From NCBI GenBank assembly GCA_009746045.1, contig RPFO01000288.1, positions 1,204,984-1,268,983 on the forward strand: DNA of 64,000 nt, read 5' to 3'. This document shows positions 31,879-44,700 of the stretch, in pieces. How positions within the stretch are numbered: the first letter of the stretch is position 1; every line of letters begins with the position of its first letter. This DNA comes from Mesostigma viride (taxonomy: Eukaryota; Streptophyta; Mesostigmatophyceae; Mesostigmatales; Mesostigmataceae). The notes under the pieces were generated by a model. It had not been told where the DNA came from. It saw only the letters and a program-made list of their open reading frames with translations, and made no database searches. A program made the position numbers and the translations under genes.

Positions 31879-33373
31879 TCAATTACTGGGACACCGGAAT
31901 CTTGAACAAACAGGGGACACGCCTGGCAGAACACCAAATAAGGGCACAGGGACAGAAGGGACACCGCGTATGTGTGTGTCATGGGTGGGCGGGTGGGGCA
32001 CTGGCTCTCACTCCCACGTTGTTCACGTGCACGCTGGCTCTCTCGCTCACATTCGTGGTGCACGTCGTGCAGCACCGCACAAGAGTCCAGCAGCAAGAAG
32101 AAGCACAGCCCCAGCGACGCCGCCACAGCCGTCCAGGTGGCAAAGCCCCTCTTCCTCCTGCACATGTCACACGCACCGCCACACGCAAACGGTAACGTGG
32201 GCTGTAGTCACACATTCTCGTGTGCGCCGGCACCCGTGTTTCCACACACATACGACAGCCTAGGTCCTGCGTGGCAAGCCAACCACATTTCGCGTCTGAT
32301 GGCACAAGTGCATTGGCTTGAAATATTTTACAGGGGCCGCTGGTAAATGCGCCAGGTTGCCACAACCACGATCAAGTGATGCGGGGAGGCCTTCAAGACG
32401 TACAAGACAAGGGTGCTGCGACCGCTCATGCTACTGACAGGCGTTGGGGAGCCCTCCAGCATATGCTTCGGCCCCAAGGATAGCCAGTGGGAAGCCATCA
32501 CACGCTAGTAACAGGCGGGGGGGGGGGGGGGGGCGTATGAAGGAAAAAGCCAGGCCGGCCCAGCTAGCCCGGGTGGTGCGGGAGGGAGATACCCTGGGTA
32601 GGCTTGAAGGAGGGACATGGGCAGGCATTGGCCCTGGGCGGCCACACGAACCGGCCACACGACGCAGGTCGCTGTGGGCGGCTGCAAACACACTGGTACA
32701 GCTCTGTCAAGGTATGATGCATGAAGCGGCTACCAGCACAGCTTCATACGACACTGCTACCCTACTCATCGTACTAAAAAGAATACACTACCACACTCAT
32801 CGTACAAAAAAACCCGCACTACCATACGTCCCACCATGCCACCGCGCAGAGCAGGCTCTACCTGTTCTCTCGGTACCGCGGAAAACACCCGTTCATTGGC
32901 GCTGCCTGCACCCAGCAGGGCGATGGCAGCGTGACCATTGAGACCTGTTCGGTGACAACATATGTGAGCTGGGTCAAAGTGACCCAGTAATTGCTTTGTC
33001 CCTATCCTGTGGTGCGGCACGCACCCACTGATGACGGCGGTGCCCAGGTGGCGGCATCCCATGCGAGTAGCACCCATGCACAGAGCGGCGAGCGCTTTAC
33101 CTGGTGGCGAGGAACACCCATGCACAGAGTGGCAAGCGCTTTACCTGGTTGCGAGGAACACCCACGCACAGAGCGGCGAGCGCTTTACCTGGTGATGGTG
33201 GTCCCCACGTAGTGACACTGCGAGCACTGGAACTGGAGGGGTTCGCGCCCCTGCGACGCGCCCAGGTCTGCGGGGGAGGAGCCACGGGCACGTGAAACAT
33301 CAGCGCATGCACAGGTGCACCACGCAAGGGCAGTGCAGGAGGTGACGTGCATGGCCTGACCACACAAGATCAT
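31879..33373 (-). CDS. LITAF-domain protein, 3 exons, about 111 aa
   Basis: Minus-strand exons 33373-33189, 32157-32051 and 31922-31879 join with matching phases (2, then 1) and GT-AG borders. The product has QCSQCHYVGTTITR (Cys50, Cys53), then RRKRGFATWTAVAASLGLCF and a hydrophobic stretch of about 19 residues, then LLDSCAVLHDVHHEC (His96, Cys98). This is the layout of the LITAF domain: a CxxC knuckle, a membrane-dipping helix, an LxDxC-DVxH segment and a closing HxC pair on a zinc ion. Such proteins sit on the cytosolic face of endosomal membranes. The usual closing CPxC reads CVSPVC (Cys98, Cys103). Either the domain has diverged or the third-exon border is slightly wrong, since the other frame gives CPLF and stops at 31857. 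The start could lie further upstream if a 5' exon exists. Confidence 0.65.
32517..32533. repeat. G homopolymer in LITAF intron 1
   Basis: A run of 16-17 G on the plus strand inside the first LITAF intron (32158-33188). Confidence 0.9.
33079..33192 (-). repeat. tandem array of the LITAF exon 1 donor region, 44-bp units
   Basis: On the plus strand CACAGAGCGGCGAGCGCTTT recurs at 33079, 33123 and 33167. Read on the coding (minus) strand each unit is CCAG|GTAAAGCGC..., so the exon end CCAG and its GTAAAG donor are copied at 44-bp steps into the intron. The first copy is the genuine splice site at 33189/33188. Confidence 0.9.
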
Positions 33374-35728
33374 GGCACGACATCCATCACCCCACCGCTG
33401 ACATGCTCGTGGTTTGCGAGCCTGGCGTCAAATCGCATTTGCAGGGACCAGGCGCACCCAGGCCCCTGGGTTTGGCCGGCATGGGGAACGCCCGTAAGTT
33501 CTACTCAGGGCATGAAGCACATGGGCGTGCAGAGGCTCAGGACGCACAGCACATTGGCACGCAGAGGGACAGGGGGCGTGTGGGCACTTTCTTAGTAGCA
33601 ATAGCCTAAGTAGGCCAAATAAGTAAATTATTAAAATTTTATAGCCAGCTTGTCCTTAGAATGCAGCGCATCATGGCCGCCTCCTTCCCTCTACGGATGC
33701 TATATTCTGGATGTACATATAGTACGTTGCATTAGTACGACAAACACAGGCCCCTCACAATTACGAGCTGAAAGGATACGTGCCCACAGTGCCGTCCCCA
33801 TGTGGATGTATATCGTATTTCATGTATATTCCAGTAGGGGGCAGCTAGCATGACAAAGTGATACACACATTCAAAGATGACCGGCAGTTCGGTCACACAG
33901 TCATTCACAGATGATCGGCAAACAACAAGAACAGCGTTTACCAATAAAGCAAAATGGCAAAATTAAAAAAAAAAATACAATGTTGCAACAAGGTGGTCAA
34001 TATGACCGTGGACCAAGCCTTGCCGTTGGAACAATTTGTTGGTATTTGCTTACATAAGTTTCCATCTGGAAGAACGGGTACGGCGCTGACTACGTTCGAG
34101 GCCAGGACGCCGTCGACACCGATCTGCAAAGTGCAGCCAATCGTCGCATCGTGTATCCGCAAAAACCCAGTATACCTAATCGGAATCTTAGGCTCGTCAC
34201 CGAAGATGAACGGCAAGAAAACGACATGCGGAGATACTTCGCTATTAGGACGAGAGTGTGCCACCGTGTTGCATAGCAAAAGTAGCCAATTTGAGCAAGG
34301 TCGTGATATCCTGGCGCGATGCTTTCTTGTAAAGCACAGGAAGCTACTGGGTGGCGTTCTATCATTACCCCTGTACTGTCGACATCTGCAGCAAAGCCGC
34401 GGGGCTGCGCGGTGGAGGGCATGCCCCCCTCTGCTATCGCCGTCGCTCCCATCTCGGTCTCTTGCATACAGCACCAACTTCGGAATGGAGCTAGGGGATA
34501 ATGTTAGTATAACCAATATATGCCGTCTTCCTCGCGAAAGTGTCTATTCGGCGAGAACTGTTCTTGAAGGCCACAATCCACACACGCGAGCCTGAGTTTA
34601 TGGGTATCGCGAAAACTTAAGTGGCGTGTTCGAGCGTTCTAGCGAGGACGTTATAATTATTAGGCAATGTCTTGGGTACAGAACTGCGGGCATGGCTGCT
34701 AAGTGCAACGATGGATCGGGCGACATGACGCGTTGGCCCTCGACGTCCCGGAACTGTTCCGTCCGGACAGTTCCAGATGCGAGCACCTGAGAACGACACG
34801 TGGACACTGCATCGAGGACACGTGCAAAGTGGAAACCTCCTGGAATTGCGTACCAAACTGGGTACTCCACACGGGCATTTATTTATTTTGCAGCGTTGAA
34901 GGGGACAACAGCAGGGGAAATGCGTTGTTTTTCTTATTAACGGCTATGGCTGATGAGGTCAGTTTTCCCGCAGGCCGCGCAGCAATGAGGGGGGACTTTT
35001 TGAGATGTCGATCACAAATATAAGCACTAAATGCCTAATCCAAAATCAACGACGAGGAAACAATTTAGTATGTTCGGCGTAAAGAGCCTGAAATATCCTT
35101 GGCATCTGGAGCGGCTAAAAGCCTTATAGCATGCATTTCAGTGCCAACCGTATAAAGATAGTTTATGGTATAAATACGTGCAATGAAAAGACGGCATGAC
35201 TCGGATCCAGCTAGCGTAAATTCGTATAGTGGCATTGCGTATACACGCTTCGCCCCAATTGTCACCTGTGGCGATATGCTCCCACAAAGCACCCGGGCGG
35301 TTGATGCTCAACGGCACCAAAATTAGTGCGGTTTATGTCAAATCGGCAACATAGCACGACCCGTTCAACTTTCGAGAATGTGGTTCGGGCCGTGTTAGGG
35401 GTTTTTATGAAGGCTTAAGCTGGTGGGTAACGCGGTAAGGCCTCGATGGGCAGAAGCGCAACGGCTCACGGGCGTCTGCGCCACCAGCAGGTAAGTGTTG
35501 CTCAATTGACTTGCGCGGCGGCTGTTTCCCTTAGCATGACTGCGTGCTTGGGCTTGCCGACAAAGGACCATCCAAACTGGAGCGTTTTCCAGAGAGCCGT
35601 CCCTTGACGTCGCTCCATTTGCCACGCTCCATGGAGACAAGCACAGGTGTTAACGGTAGGGGGAAATGTGCTGACGACAACCCGCTTGCGCGAGGCCTCT
35701 GGTTGTTGGCCGCCACCCGCGCCGTGTC
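33374..35728. other. intergenic region with uncertain open frames
   Basis: The longest frames overlap on opposite strands: plus 33954-34595 (213 codons) and minus 34516-33938 (192 codons). The minus one reads more like a globular protein (FLPFIFGDEPKIPIRYTGFL, ASNVVSAVPVLPDG), but I recognise neither. The sequence is less GC-rich than the host exons. A decayed element or an unknown gene are both possible. The last part should hold the SMG7 promoter; no clear element is visible. Confidence 0.25.
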
Positions 35729-38700
35729 ATGCAACAGACACAGGCGCAGGAGAAGCGGCTCAAAGAGGTGCTGGCGCACAATGACCCATTCGACCCGGCC
35801 GTGTGCGCCGCCCGCACTGCCCTGCGCGACGGCTACGCATCCTTGATGCTGCTCGACCAGCACCTAGCGGACCGCATGGACGTCCAGACGCGCATGTGGC
35901 AGGTGGGCGAGCGAGGGGGCTAATGCGGTTGCATAGCCTCCCGGTTGTAGCCATTTTTGGCCGTAGGAGCTCGCACATGGTGTGCTCCGCCCATATTCCA
36001 TAGGAGCATCGGTTGCCCGTGTTCCCTAGGAGCTCTCCGCTTGCGCATGCGCGTGTCATGGCGTGGTGACGAGGCGTTCTGGGTGCTGCAGGACATGGGG
36101 CGTTGTGCCATGGGGTGGCACGGGCATGTCACATGGTTTCCACCCCCGCAGCTGGTTGCATGGTCCGCGGCTCATGGCATGGTCCACAGTTGCTGTCTGG
36201 TCTCTCCTTGTACCATCTCTGAGCCGCATTTCTCTGGACAGGGTAGTCAGCGGTAGTGGCCCGGTGGCCCCAGTGCCCGCGATGGTGCCACGGTGCCCCG
36301 CGATGGTGCCATGGTGCCCTGCGATGGTGTCAGGTATATGCACGCAGAAACCGGGGGACAAAGGCAGACAAAGAGTGAGGGTCTGCGGGTCGATGAAGCA
36401 GAGGGCACCTTACTTCCCGTGCTCGTGCACAAGAGCACCGCACGCCACCCGCCCAAGGCCTACCTTGCGCGAGGTGGGGGAATGTCATATCGCGCCTCTA
36501 GTCAATAGCGGCGGCGGTGTAAATGTAGGTGTTCGCCATGAACCCATACGCGAATAACGAGAGGCCAGGTCAGTGGCAAGGGCAGGCGGCGTGGAGCTAG
36601 AGGACAAGGGGCAGCAGGAGCCATGCGTCCCTGCGTGGGTGCTTGCGGTGTACTGGTGGTGGGACGCCTCATGCGTTCTTGCCACAGCACGGATCCTCCT
36701 TCCTTGTGTGTACCCATGGCTACCTTTTCTGTATTGATGCCTACCCATGCATCTTGTGTCTACCCATGCAGGACGCCATCCACCTATTTGCTGTTGCCTC
36801 CGTAACTATCTCGAGGGGCTCGTGCTTCATTGGTAGCCTTCTGGTGCAGTGAGCAAGGCTTCTAGTCACCTTTCATGCGCGCTCTCTCCTTTATGTCATG
36901 TTTCCTAAGTCTCTCGTACGCCTCCTAAGCGTCCTATGTCTTACATATGTGCGATGCCCCCTTTCTCTCCCATGCCTCCTCGTTCTCGCCGCCACCTGGT
37001 CTGTGGAGGGGAACACCTGGATACCTTCTAGTCGATAAACCTGTTTCCTCCTGTCAATTTTGTCCCCTTTGATCGCTGCTGTGGTCTTTTGCGCACCTGT
37101 CGGCTCGTTCATCCAGTTTATACGTTGATTGTACGCGCACCTGTCGGCTCGTTCATCCAGTTTATACTTTGATCGTACGCGCACCTGTCGGCTCGTTCAT
37201 CCAGTTTATACTTTGGTCGTACGCGCACCTGTCGGCTCGTTCATCCAGTTTATACTTTGATCGTACGTGCACCTGTCGGCTCTTTCATCCAGACTATACT
37301 TTGATCGTACGCGCACCTGTCGGCTCGTTCATCCAGTTTATACTTTGATCGTACGTGCACCTGTCGGCTCTTTCATCCAGTTTATACTTTGATCGTACGT
37401 GCACCTGTCGGCTCGTTCATCCAGTTTATACTTTGATCGTACGTGCACCTGTCGGCTCTTTCATCCAGTTTATACTTTGATCGTACGTGCACCTGTCGGC
37501 TCGTTCATCCAGTTTATACTTTGATTGTACGCGCACCTGTCGGCTCGTTCATCCAGTTTATACTTTGATCGTACGCGCACCTGTCGGCTCGTTCATCCAG
37601 TTTATACGTTGATTGTACGCGCACCTGTCGGCTCGTTCATCCAGTTTATACTTTGATCGTACGCGCACCTGTCGGCTCGTTCATCCAGTTTATACTTTGA
37701 TCGTACGCGCACCTGTCGGCTCGTTCATCCAGTTTATACTTTGATCGTACGCGCACCTGTCGGCTCGTTCATCCAGTTTATACTTTGATCGTACGCGCAC
37801 CTGTCGGCTCGTTCATCCAGTTTATACTTTGATTGTACGTGCACCTGTCGGATCGTTCATCCAGTTTATACTTTGATCGTACGCGCACCTGTCGGCTCGT
37901 TCATCCAGTTTATACTTTGGTCGTACGCGCACCTGTCGGCTCGTTCATCCCGTTTATACTTTGATTGTACGCGCACCTGTCGGCTCGTTCATCCAGTTTA
38001 TACTTTGATCGTACGCGCACCTGTCGGCTCTTTCATCCAGTTTATACTTTGATTGTACGCGCACCTGTCGGCTCGTTCATCCAGTTTATACTTTGATTGT
38101 ACGCGCACCTGTCGGCTCGTTCATCCAGTTTATACTTTGATCGTACGCGCACCTGTCGGCTTGTTCATCCCGTTTATACTTTGATCGTACGCGCACCTGT
38201 CGGCTCGTTCATCCAGTTTATACTTTGATCGTACGCGCACCTGTCGGCTCGTTCATCCAGTTTATACTTTGATCGTACGTGCACCTGTCGGCTCGTTCAT
38301 CCAGTTTATACTTTGATCGTACGTGCACCTGTCGGCTCGTTCATCCAGTTTATACTTTGATCGTACGCGCACCTGTCGGCTCGTTCATCCAGTTTATACT
38401 TTGATCGTACGCGCACCTGTCGGCTCGTTCATCCAGTTTATACTTTGATCGTACGCGCACCTGTCGGCTCGTTCATCCAGTTTATACTTTGATCGTACGC
38501 GCACCTGTCGGCTCGTTCATCCAGTTTATACTTTGATCGTACGTGCACCTGTCGGCTCTTTCATCCAGTTTATACTTTGATCGTACGTGCACCTGTCGGC
38601 TCGTTCATCCAGTTTATACGTTGATTGTACGCGCACCTGTCGGCTCGTTCATCCAGTTTATACTTTGATCGTACGCGCACCTGTCGGCTCTTTCATCCAG

Positions 38701-41700
38701 TTTATACTTTGATCGTACGCGCACCTGTCGGCTCGTTCATCCAGTTTATACTTTGATCGTACGCGCACCTGTCGGCTCGTTCATCCAGTTTATACTTTGA
38801 TTGTACGCGCACCTGTCGGCTCGTTCATCCAGTTTATACTTTGATTGTACGTGCACCTGTCGGCTCTTTCATCCAGTTTATACTTTGATCGTACGCGCAC
38901 CTGTCGGCTTGTTCATCCAGTTTATACTTTGATTGTACGTGCACCTGTCGGCTTGTTCATCCAGTTTATACTTTGATCGTACGCGCACCTGTCGGCTCGT
39001 TCATCCAGTTTATACTTTGATCGTACGCGCACCTGTCGGCTCGTTCATCCAGTTTATACTTTGATCGTACGCGCACCTGTCGGCTTGTTCATCCAGTTTA
39101 TACTTTGATCGTACGCGCACCTGTCGGCTCGTTTACCTCGCCACCTCCCCTTCCACCCCCCCTTCCCACCACCACCCTGCAGCACGCCTACTACCGGCCC
39201 ATTGAGCTGCTGCGCGCGCGCATGAGGCCATGCCCTGACAGGGTGAAGGGTTCGATTGGTAGCAGTGACAGGGCAGGGGGCAAGGACCCCAACAACAATA
39301 AGGCGAGCAATAGTAAGGCAGCGGCCTCGGATGGCAGCAGATGGCGATCCACAAGCACCAGTTGTGGGCAGGGGCCCCCGAATGAGCCAGACCAGGGGGG
39401 GGAGCAGGCCGTGGCGCTGTGCTTGCTGCGTTCGCTGCTGGACGAAGGCACCTCCTTCTACACGGTCCTCATCGGCAAGCTGAGGGAGCAGGAGAAAGGG
39501 GAGGTGGGTGGGTCGCTGTGAGGGCGGCGCGCGCTCTGTTTGTGTGTTCCATCGGGAGGTGGGTGGGTCGCTGTGAGGGCGGCGCGCGCTCTGTTTGTGT
39601 GTTCCATCGGGAGGTGGGTGGGTCGCTGTGAGGGCGGCGCGCGCTCTGTTTGTGTGTTCCATCGGGAGGTGGGTGGGTCGCTGTGAGGGCGGCGCGCGCT
39701 CTGTTTGTGTGTTCCATCGGGAGGTGGGTGGGTCGCTGTGAGGGCGGCGCGCGCTCTGTTTGTGTGTTCCATCGGGAGGTGGGTGGGTCGCTGTGAGGGC
39801 GGTGCGCGCTCTGTTTGTGTGTTCCATCGGGAGGTGGGTGGGTCGCTGTGAGGGCGGCGCGCGCTCTGTTTGTGTGTTCCATCGGGAGGTGGGTGGGTGG
39901 CGGTAGCGCGGCACCGCCAGCACGTCTTCTATATTTAGTATTCTCTCCACACACACCTGACTCGTGCCCACCGGGGTCTCGCACAGCGCGGCGTAAGCTT
40001 ATTTATTCCTTCAGCACCCGCCATCGCTGTGAGTAGCTATGGCCAGGGGCGAGGAGATGAGGGCATGCGCAAACTGTGCCGGTAGCAGATGCCCCGAACA
40101 ACAAGAATTGGAGCCGATGGCTTCGAGAACACGATCACGAAGGCGTTGCCTCACGAGCATGTTTAAGGAAAGCGCGCGATGGATGTGGGGTTGTGGTGCC
40201 TTGCCCTGAAACAAACGGCGTGGTGACTGGCACCGCAGCACCCAGCTCCCTATGACTCCCACGAGTGCGCACACGGATACTGTGTTGGGCTGCTGCACAC
40301 ACAAACAGTGCAGTTGGGCCGATGGACCCGTGGTACTGGACTTACGGAAGGCATGGTACAAACCCTAGCGGGAGGCATCGGCGCCTCCCCCCTCCTCACC
40401 CCTCTCCCCCTCCCTCGGCCACTGCACAGATGCTCAGACCCTGTCCCACATTCTTTGCTGTGGCTGCACGCATGCGCTAATCATGTTGCATGCATTGCTC
40501 CTCCTCCTCCTCCTCCTCCTCCTCCTCCTCCTCCTCCTCCTCCTCCTCCTCCTCCTCCTCCTCCTCCTCCTCCTCCTCCTCCTCCTCCTCCTCCTCCTCC
40601 TCCTCCTCCTCCTCCTCCTCCTCCTCCTCCTCCTCCTCCTCCTCCTCCTCCTCCTCCTCCTCCTCCTCCTCCTCCTCCTCCTCCTCTTCCTCCTCCTCCT
40701 GTCCTGCTGTTGCTGCTGCTGCTTCTGCTCCTGTGTGTCGTGCCGCTGCTGCCACCGCCACAATGGGCATCACCACGCTGGGATGGGCATCAGGATGTTC
40801 GGATCCACTGGTGCCTGCTGTCCCTGGGCGACCTGGCGCGGTACAGGGAGCTCAGCCAGGGGGCGCCCGCGTGCCAGGGGCCGACCGATGGGGCTGGCCC
40901 TCCCAGGGACTGGTCCATCCCTGCCATGTTCTACCTGCAGGTGGGTGACTGGGTGCTTGCTCGTGGGTTGTCCCCCTCCGTTTGATGCCTCGCCAAACAC
41001 AAAGCGTCGATGGGAGTGTCGCACGGCCTTCAGTGCGAGTTTGTCGCAACGCCTTCCCACCCATCGATTTGTCCCCCCGTTTCCGGCACCTTTGGCCAAC
41101 ACGCCTGCCCTCTCCCTGTTCCTCCCTGTTTGCCCCACCCACTTGCCCCTATTCTGTCCCTAGCATAGCCCTTGTTCTATGGTTCCTTGCTCATGGCACA
41201 CCCCTCCTTCCTGGCTGAGATGCCACATTGGGGGCCGTTGAAGTGCAGAAGAGGTGCTGCGTTCCGCTGTGTGGTGCCGGGCTGCACGCTGCTTCGGGTC
41301 AAAGTGGCCGCTCCTCTGTTATTTAGTGGTTGGTATTCGCTTTCATCTGCCGATTGTCCTGAAGACAAAGCCACGGTAATCCATGTCTGTGGGGCGACCT
41401 AGTGTTGTTGTGGTTTGGTTTGCCTCCTTGCCATACACCCTGCCCTCGGCCTGGGTCACCGTCCCGCCTGGCCCTAGCGTTGAGCCGCAGACCTGGAGCC
41501 AGCTCTGTGCACACAGACAGGCCGTGTGCACATGTGTGCACGCTCGCACACATGCGTACGCAGATGCGCACATGGATGCCCTATTGGCGCGTACATCCGA
41601 TAAACATGCATGTGCAGAGCACGTGGCGAGCCCTATCGGCAGGCATCTTTGTCGCGGCGACTGCGCATGTGTTTAGAGGTATGGATATACTTGATTCCAT

Positions 41701-44700
41701 TGTCGGCGTGGTCACACCCCTTGCGCGCAGTGTGCCCCTTAAAACACTTGTGCCGCTTGTGTGCGGTGGCCCACCTGTTGCAGGCGTTCCATGCCTGGCC
41801 AGCCAGCGGCCAACCCCACAACCAACGCGCCGTGCTGGCCACGTACATGGACGAACCGCTGCTCGCCTGCTGCTGCTACGCGCGTGCGGTAGCCAGCACA
41901 AGCCCTTCTACCACCGCCGGTTGGAATCTGCGCCTGCTCGTGCACAAGGTAGTTGATGCCTGGTTGCCCGTGTACAGGCCAGGCACCTGGTTGCCCGTGT
42001 ACAAGCGAGGTGCCTGGTTGCCCGTGTACAAGTGAGGTGCGTGGTTGCCCGTGTGCGTGGATTTAAATGCGTGAAAGCTTACGCACAAGGTGGACGCGTT
42101 GGGGTTGCTGGGGACGACAGCAAGCGTGAACGTGGGCAACATGGTTTCCATATTGCTCGCCTTTACAGGGGTGAATGCCGTGACAGGGATGGGGGAAGGT
42201 GCGTGCCTGGTAGGTGGGAGGGAAGGGGCGTGCTGTTGAGCTGTTGTCAGAAAAGCAGCTGGCAGAGGGCCATCACCCCTCGCCCCCCCCCTCCCCCCCT
42301 GCCGCCCTTCTAGCATCTTGTAAACCTGGCAACCCCTTCACTGGCAATGACAAGGGGCGCTGAAACATGTGTGTGGGTGAACGCAGTCATGAACTGTTAC
42401 AGCAGCGGCCATGGTGGTTGGCTAGATCGATGCACTGATGTTGTAACTCCGATGTGATGCTGTCGCAATGCCAACAACAGGCGTTTGCAGAAGATGCGGC
42501 GACCAGGGTCCCAGGGAGTGACGCGCATATTACCCCAGGGACCTGCCCAACCGATGGGGCCCCTTCCTCGGTGGCTGCTCACGCTGATGTGGCGACCACC
42601 ATGCTTGGTGATGGGCCGGGCGCCAGCAACCATGTTGCACAGGACGACACGAGGATGCGCTTTCAGCTGAGGGACAGCATGGATGAAAGGAAGAGTTTCC
42701 ACCAGCAGCTGCTGTGGCTGTGTGGCGTGCTGCTCTACCCTGGGATGGCCAGGTGAGATTTGCTGGGTGCAACAGGGTGCGCATAGGAGAGGGGAATCGG
42801 CCTCCAGAACCTTGGAGGGTGGTAACCTGTTTTTATTACTCGCAGCAGAGGGCACGTCGTGGTGGGTGCGAGCGCGCACCCACCCCCTCCCCGTCGTGGC
42901 GTGGCGCATCCCCGGTGTTGTGCTTGTCGCAGCTGTGTTGGATTCGGGATGGCCATATGGAGGCAGATTGGAACCATGTGCAGCGTTTTGAAGGGGGAGA
43001 TCGGTTGCAGGGGGAGATCCGTTTAAGGGGGAGCACGGTTGCAGGGGGAGATCCGTTTAAGGGGGAGCACGGTTGCAGGGGGAGATCCGTTTAAGGGGGA
43101 GCACGGTTGAAAGGGGGGAGTCGTGTGTGAGCCATGGAGGGGGCCATGTCGGGCTGGCTAACCTTATTGCAAGCCAACCTTTTCAGTAGGCAGCCTAATC
43201 CTGTAAGGCTGGTATCCGCCCCCCTGCATAAGACTGCTAGTATGTATGTATAAATGCACGTAAGGGTGGGGTCTGTTTACCTCATGTGTCCATAATAGAC
43301 AAGTGCTGGCATCTGCACAGCCCTGGCACATCCCTGGCATGTGCCAAGCGTGCGTGCATGGCCGCTAAGAGTGGTGCTGCATGGGTCTCGCACCGCGGCC
43401 AAGAAAACCCAGCGGTGGCCAGCCTCCCTCATGCGCCACTGTGAGGCAACCGCCCCCAACGCCCCACCTGCCCCCAACGCCCCACCTGCCCTCAACGCCC
43501 CCACCTGCCCTCAACGCCCCAACCTGCCCTCAACGCACCCACCTGCCCTCAACGCACCCACCTGCCCTCAACGCCCCACCTGCCCTCAACGCCCCACCTG
43601 CCCTCAACGCACCCACCTGCCCTCAACGCCCCACCTGCCCTCAACGCCGCAACCTGCCCTCAACGCCGCAACCTGCCCTCAACGCCCCAACCTGCCCTCG
43701 ACGCCCCACCTGCCCTCAACGCCCCACCTGCCCTCGACGCCCCACCTGCCCTCAACGCCCCACCTGCCCTCAACGCACCCACCTGCCCTCACCATCCCAC
43801 CTGCCCTCAACGCCCCCACCTGCCCCCAACGCCCCCACCTGCCCTCACCACCCCACCTGCCCTCATCGCCCCACCTGCCCTCACCACCCCACCTGCCCTC
43901 AACACCCCCACCTGCCATCACCCTTGCACGCGTCCTCCGTCATGTATGGCCCACAGCAGCAGCCGCTGCCGCCACTTCTCCTCCACGCTCCGCTCCTGCA
44001 TGCGCTCATTGGACAGCCTGCTCGAGGGTGGGGATGATGATGTCAGCAACTCGCTCGTCTCCCCTGCAGCCAGGGTGCTATGCGTGTCTGCGGGAGGGTC
44101 GTTCGGGGCACCCTTGGTGATGGGCCCCACGGCAGCAGAGGGCCCCTGCACGACGCCAAGCCCCACGCCGCTGCTGGCAGAGGTCACCCTTGCCATCTTC
44201 TGTGGTACGTGGGGGTGCATCTATGCGGGCCTATTTAACTTCTTTTGCTAAAGTACATCCTGTTGTTGCAACTACTTGGGCACGGGGCGCATGGTGCGTG
44301 GGGGGGAATGTGCCTGCAGGGTGTGCGTATACGTGCCCCCTCTCAAATTGTTGTTTATAACCCTCGCGTGATGGGTGGGACTTATTACATCAAGTGTGTG
44401 GGTGGCAGGATGTGCGCGTTGTCCAACCGGTGTATGTGGCAAGCGCGTGGGTTGTCGGCAGTCCAACCAGTACAGGTGGCAGGATGCGCGCGTTGTCCAA
44501 CCCGTGTATGTGGCAAGCGCGTGGGTTGTCGGCGGTCCAACCAGTAGTGTGTGGGTGGCAGGATGTGCGCGTTGTCCAACCCGTGTATGTGGCAAGCGCG
44601 TGGGTTGTCGGCGGTCCAACCAGTGTGTGGGTGGCAGGATGTGCGTGTTGTCCAACCCGTGTATGTGGCAAGCGTGTGGGTTGTCGGCGGTCCAACCCGT

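Noticed and set aside
33938-34595. Host gene at the overlapping 213- and 192-codon frames
   Set aside because: The two strands are equally open, no family is recognisable and no splice or 3' signals support either. Kept only as an uncertain region.
40477-41163. Poly-Leu, poly-Ser, poly-Pro, poly-Glu and poly-Arg frames over the CTC tract
   Set aside because: They are direct products of a trinucleotide repeat in an intron. Only the downstream exon 40794-40940 has SMG7 homology.
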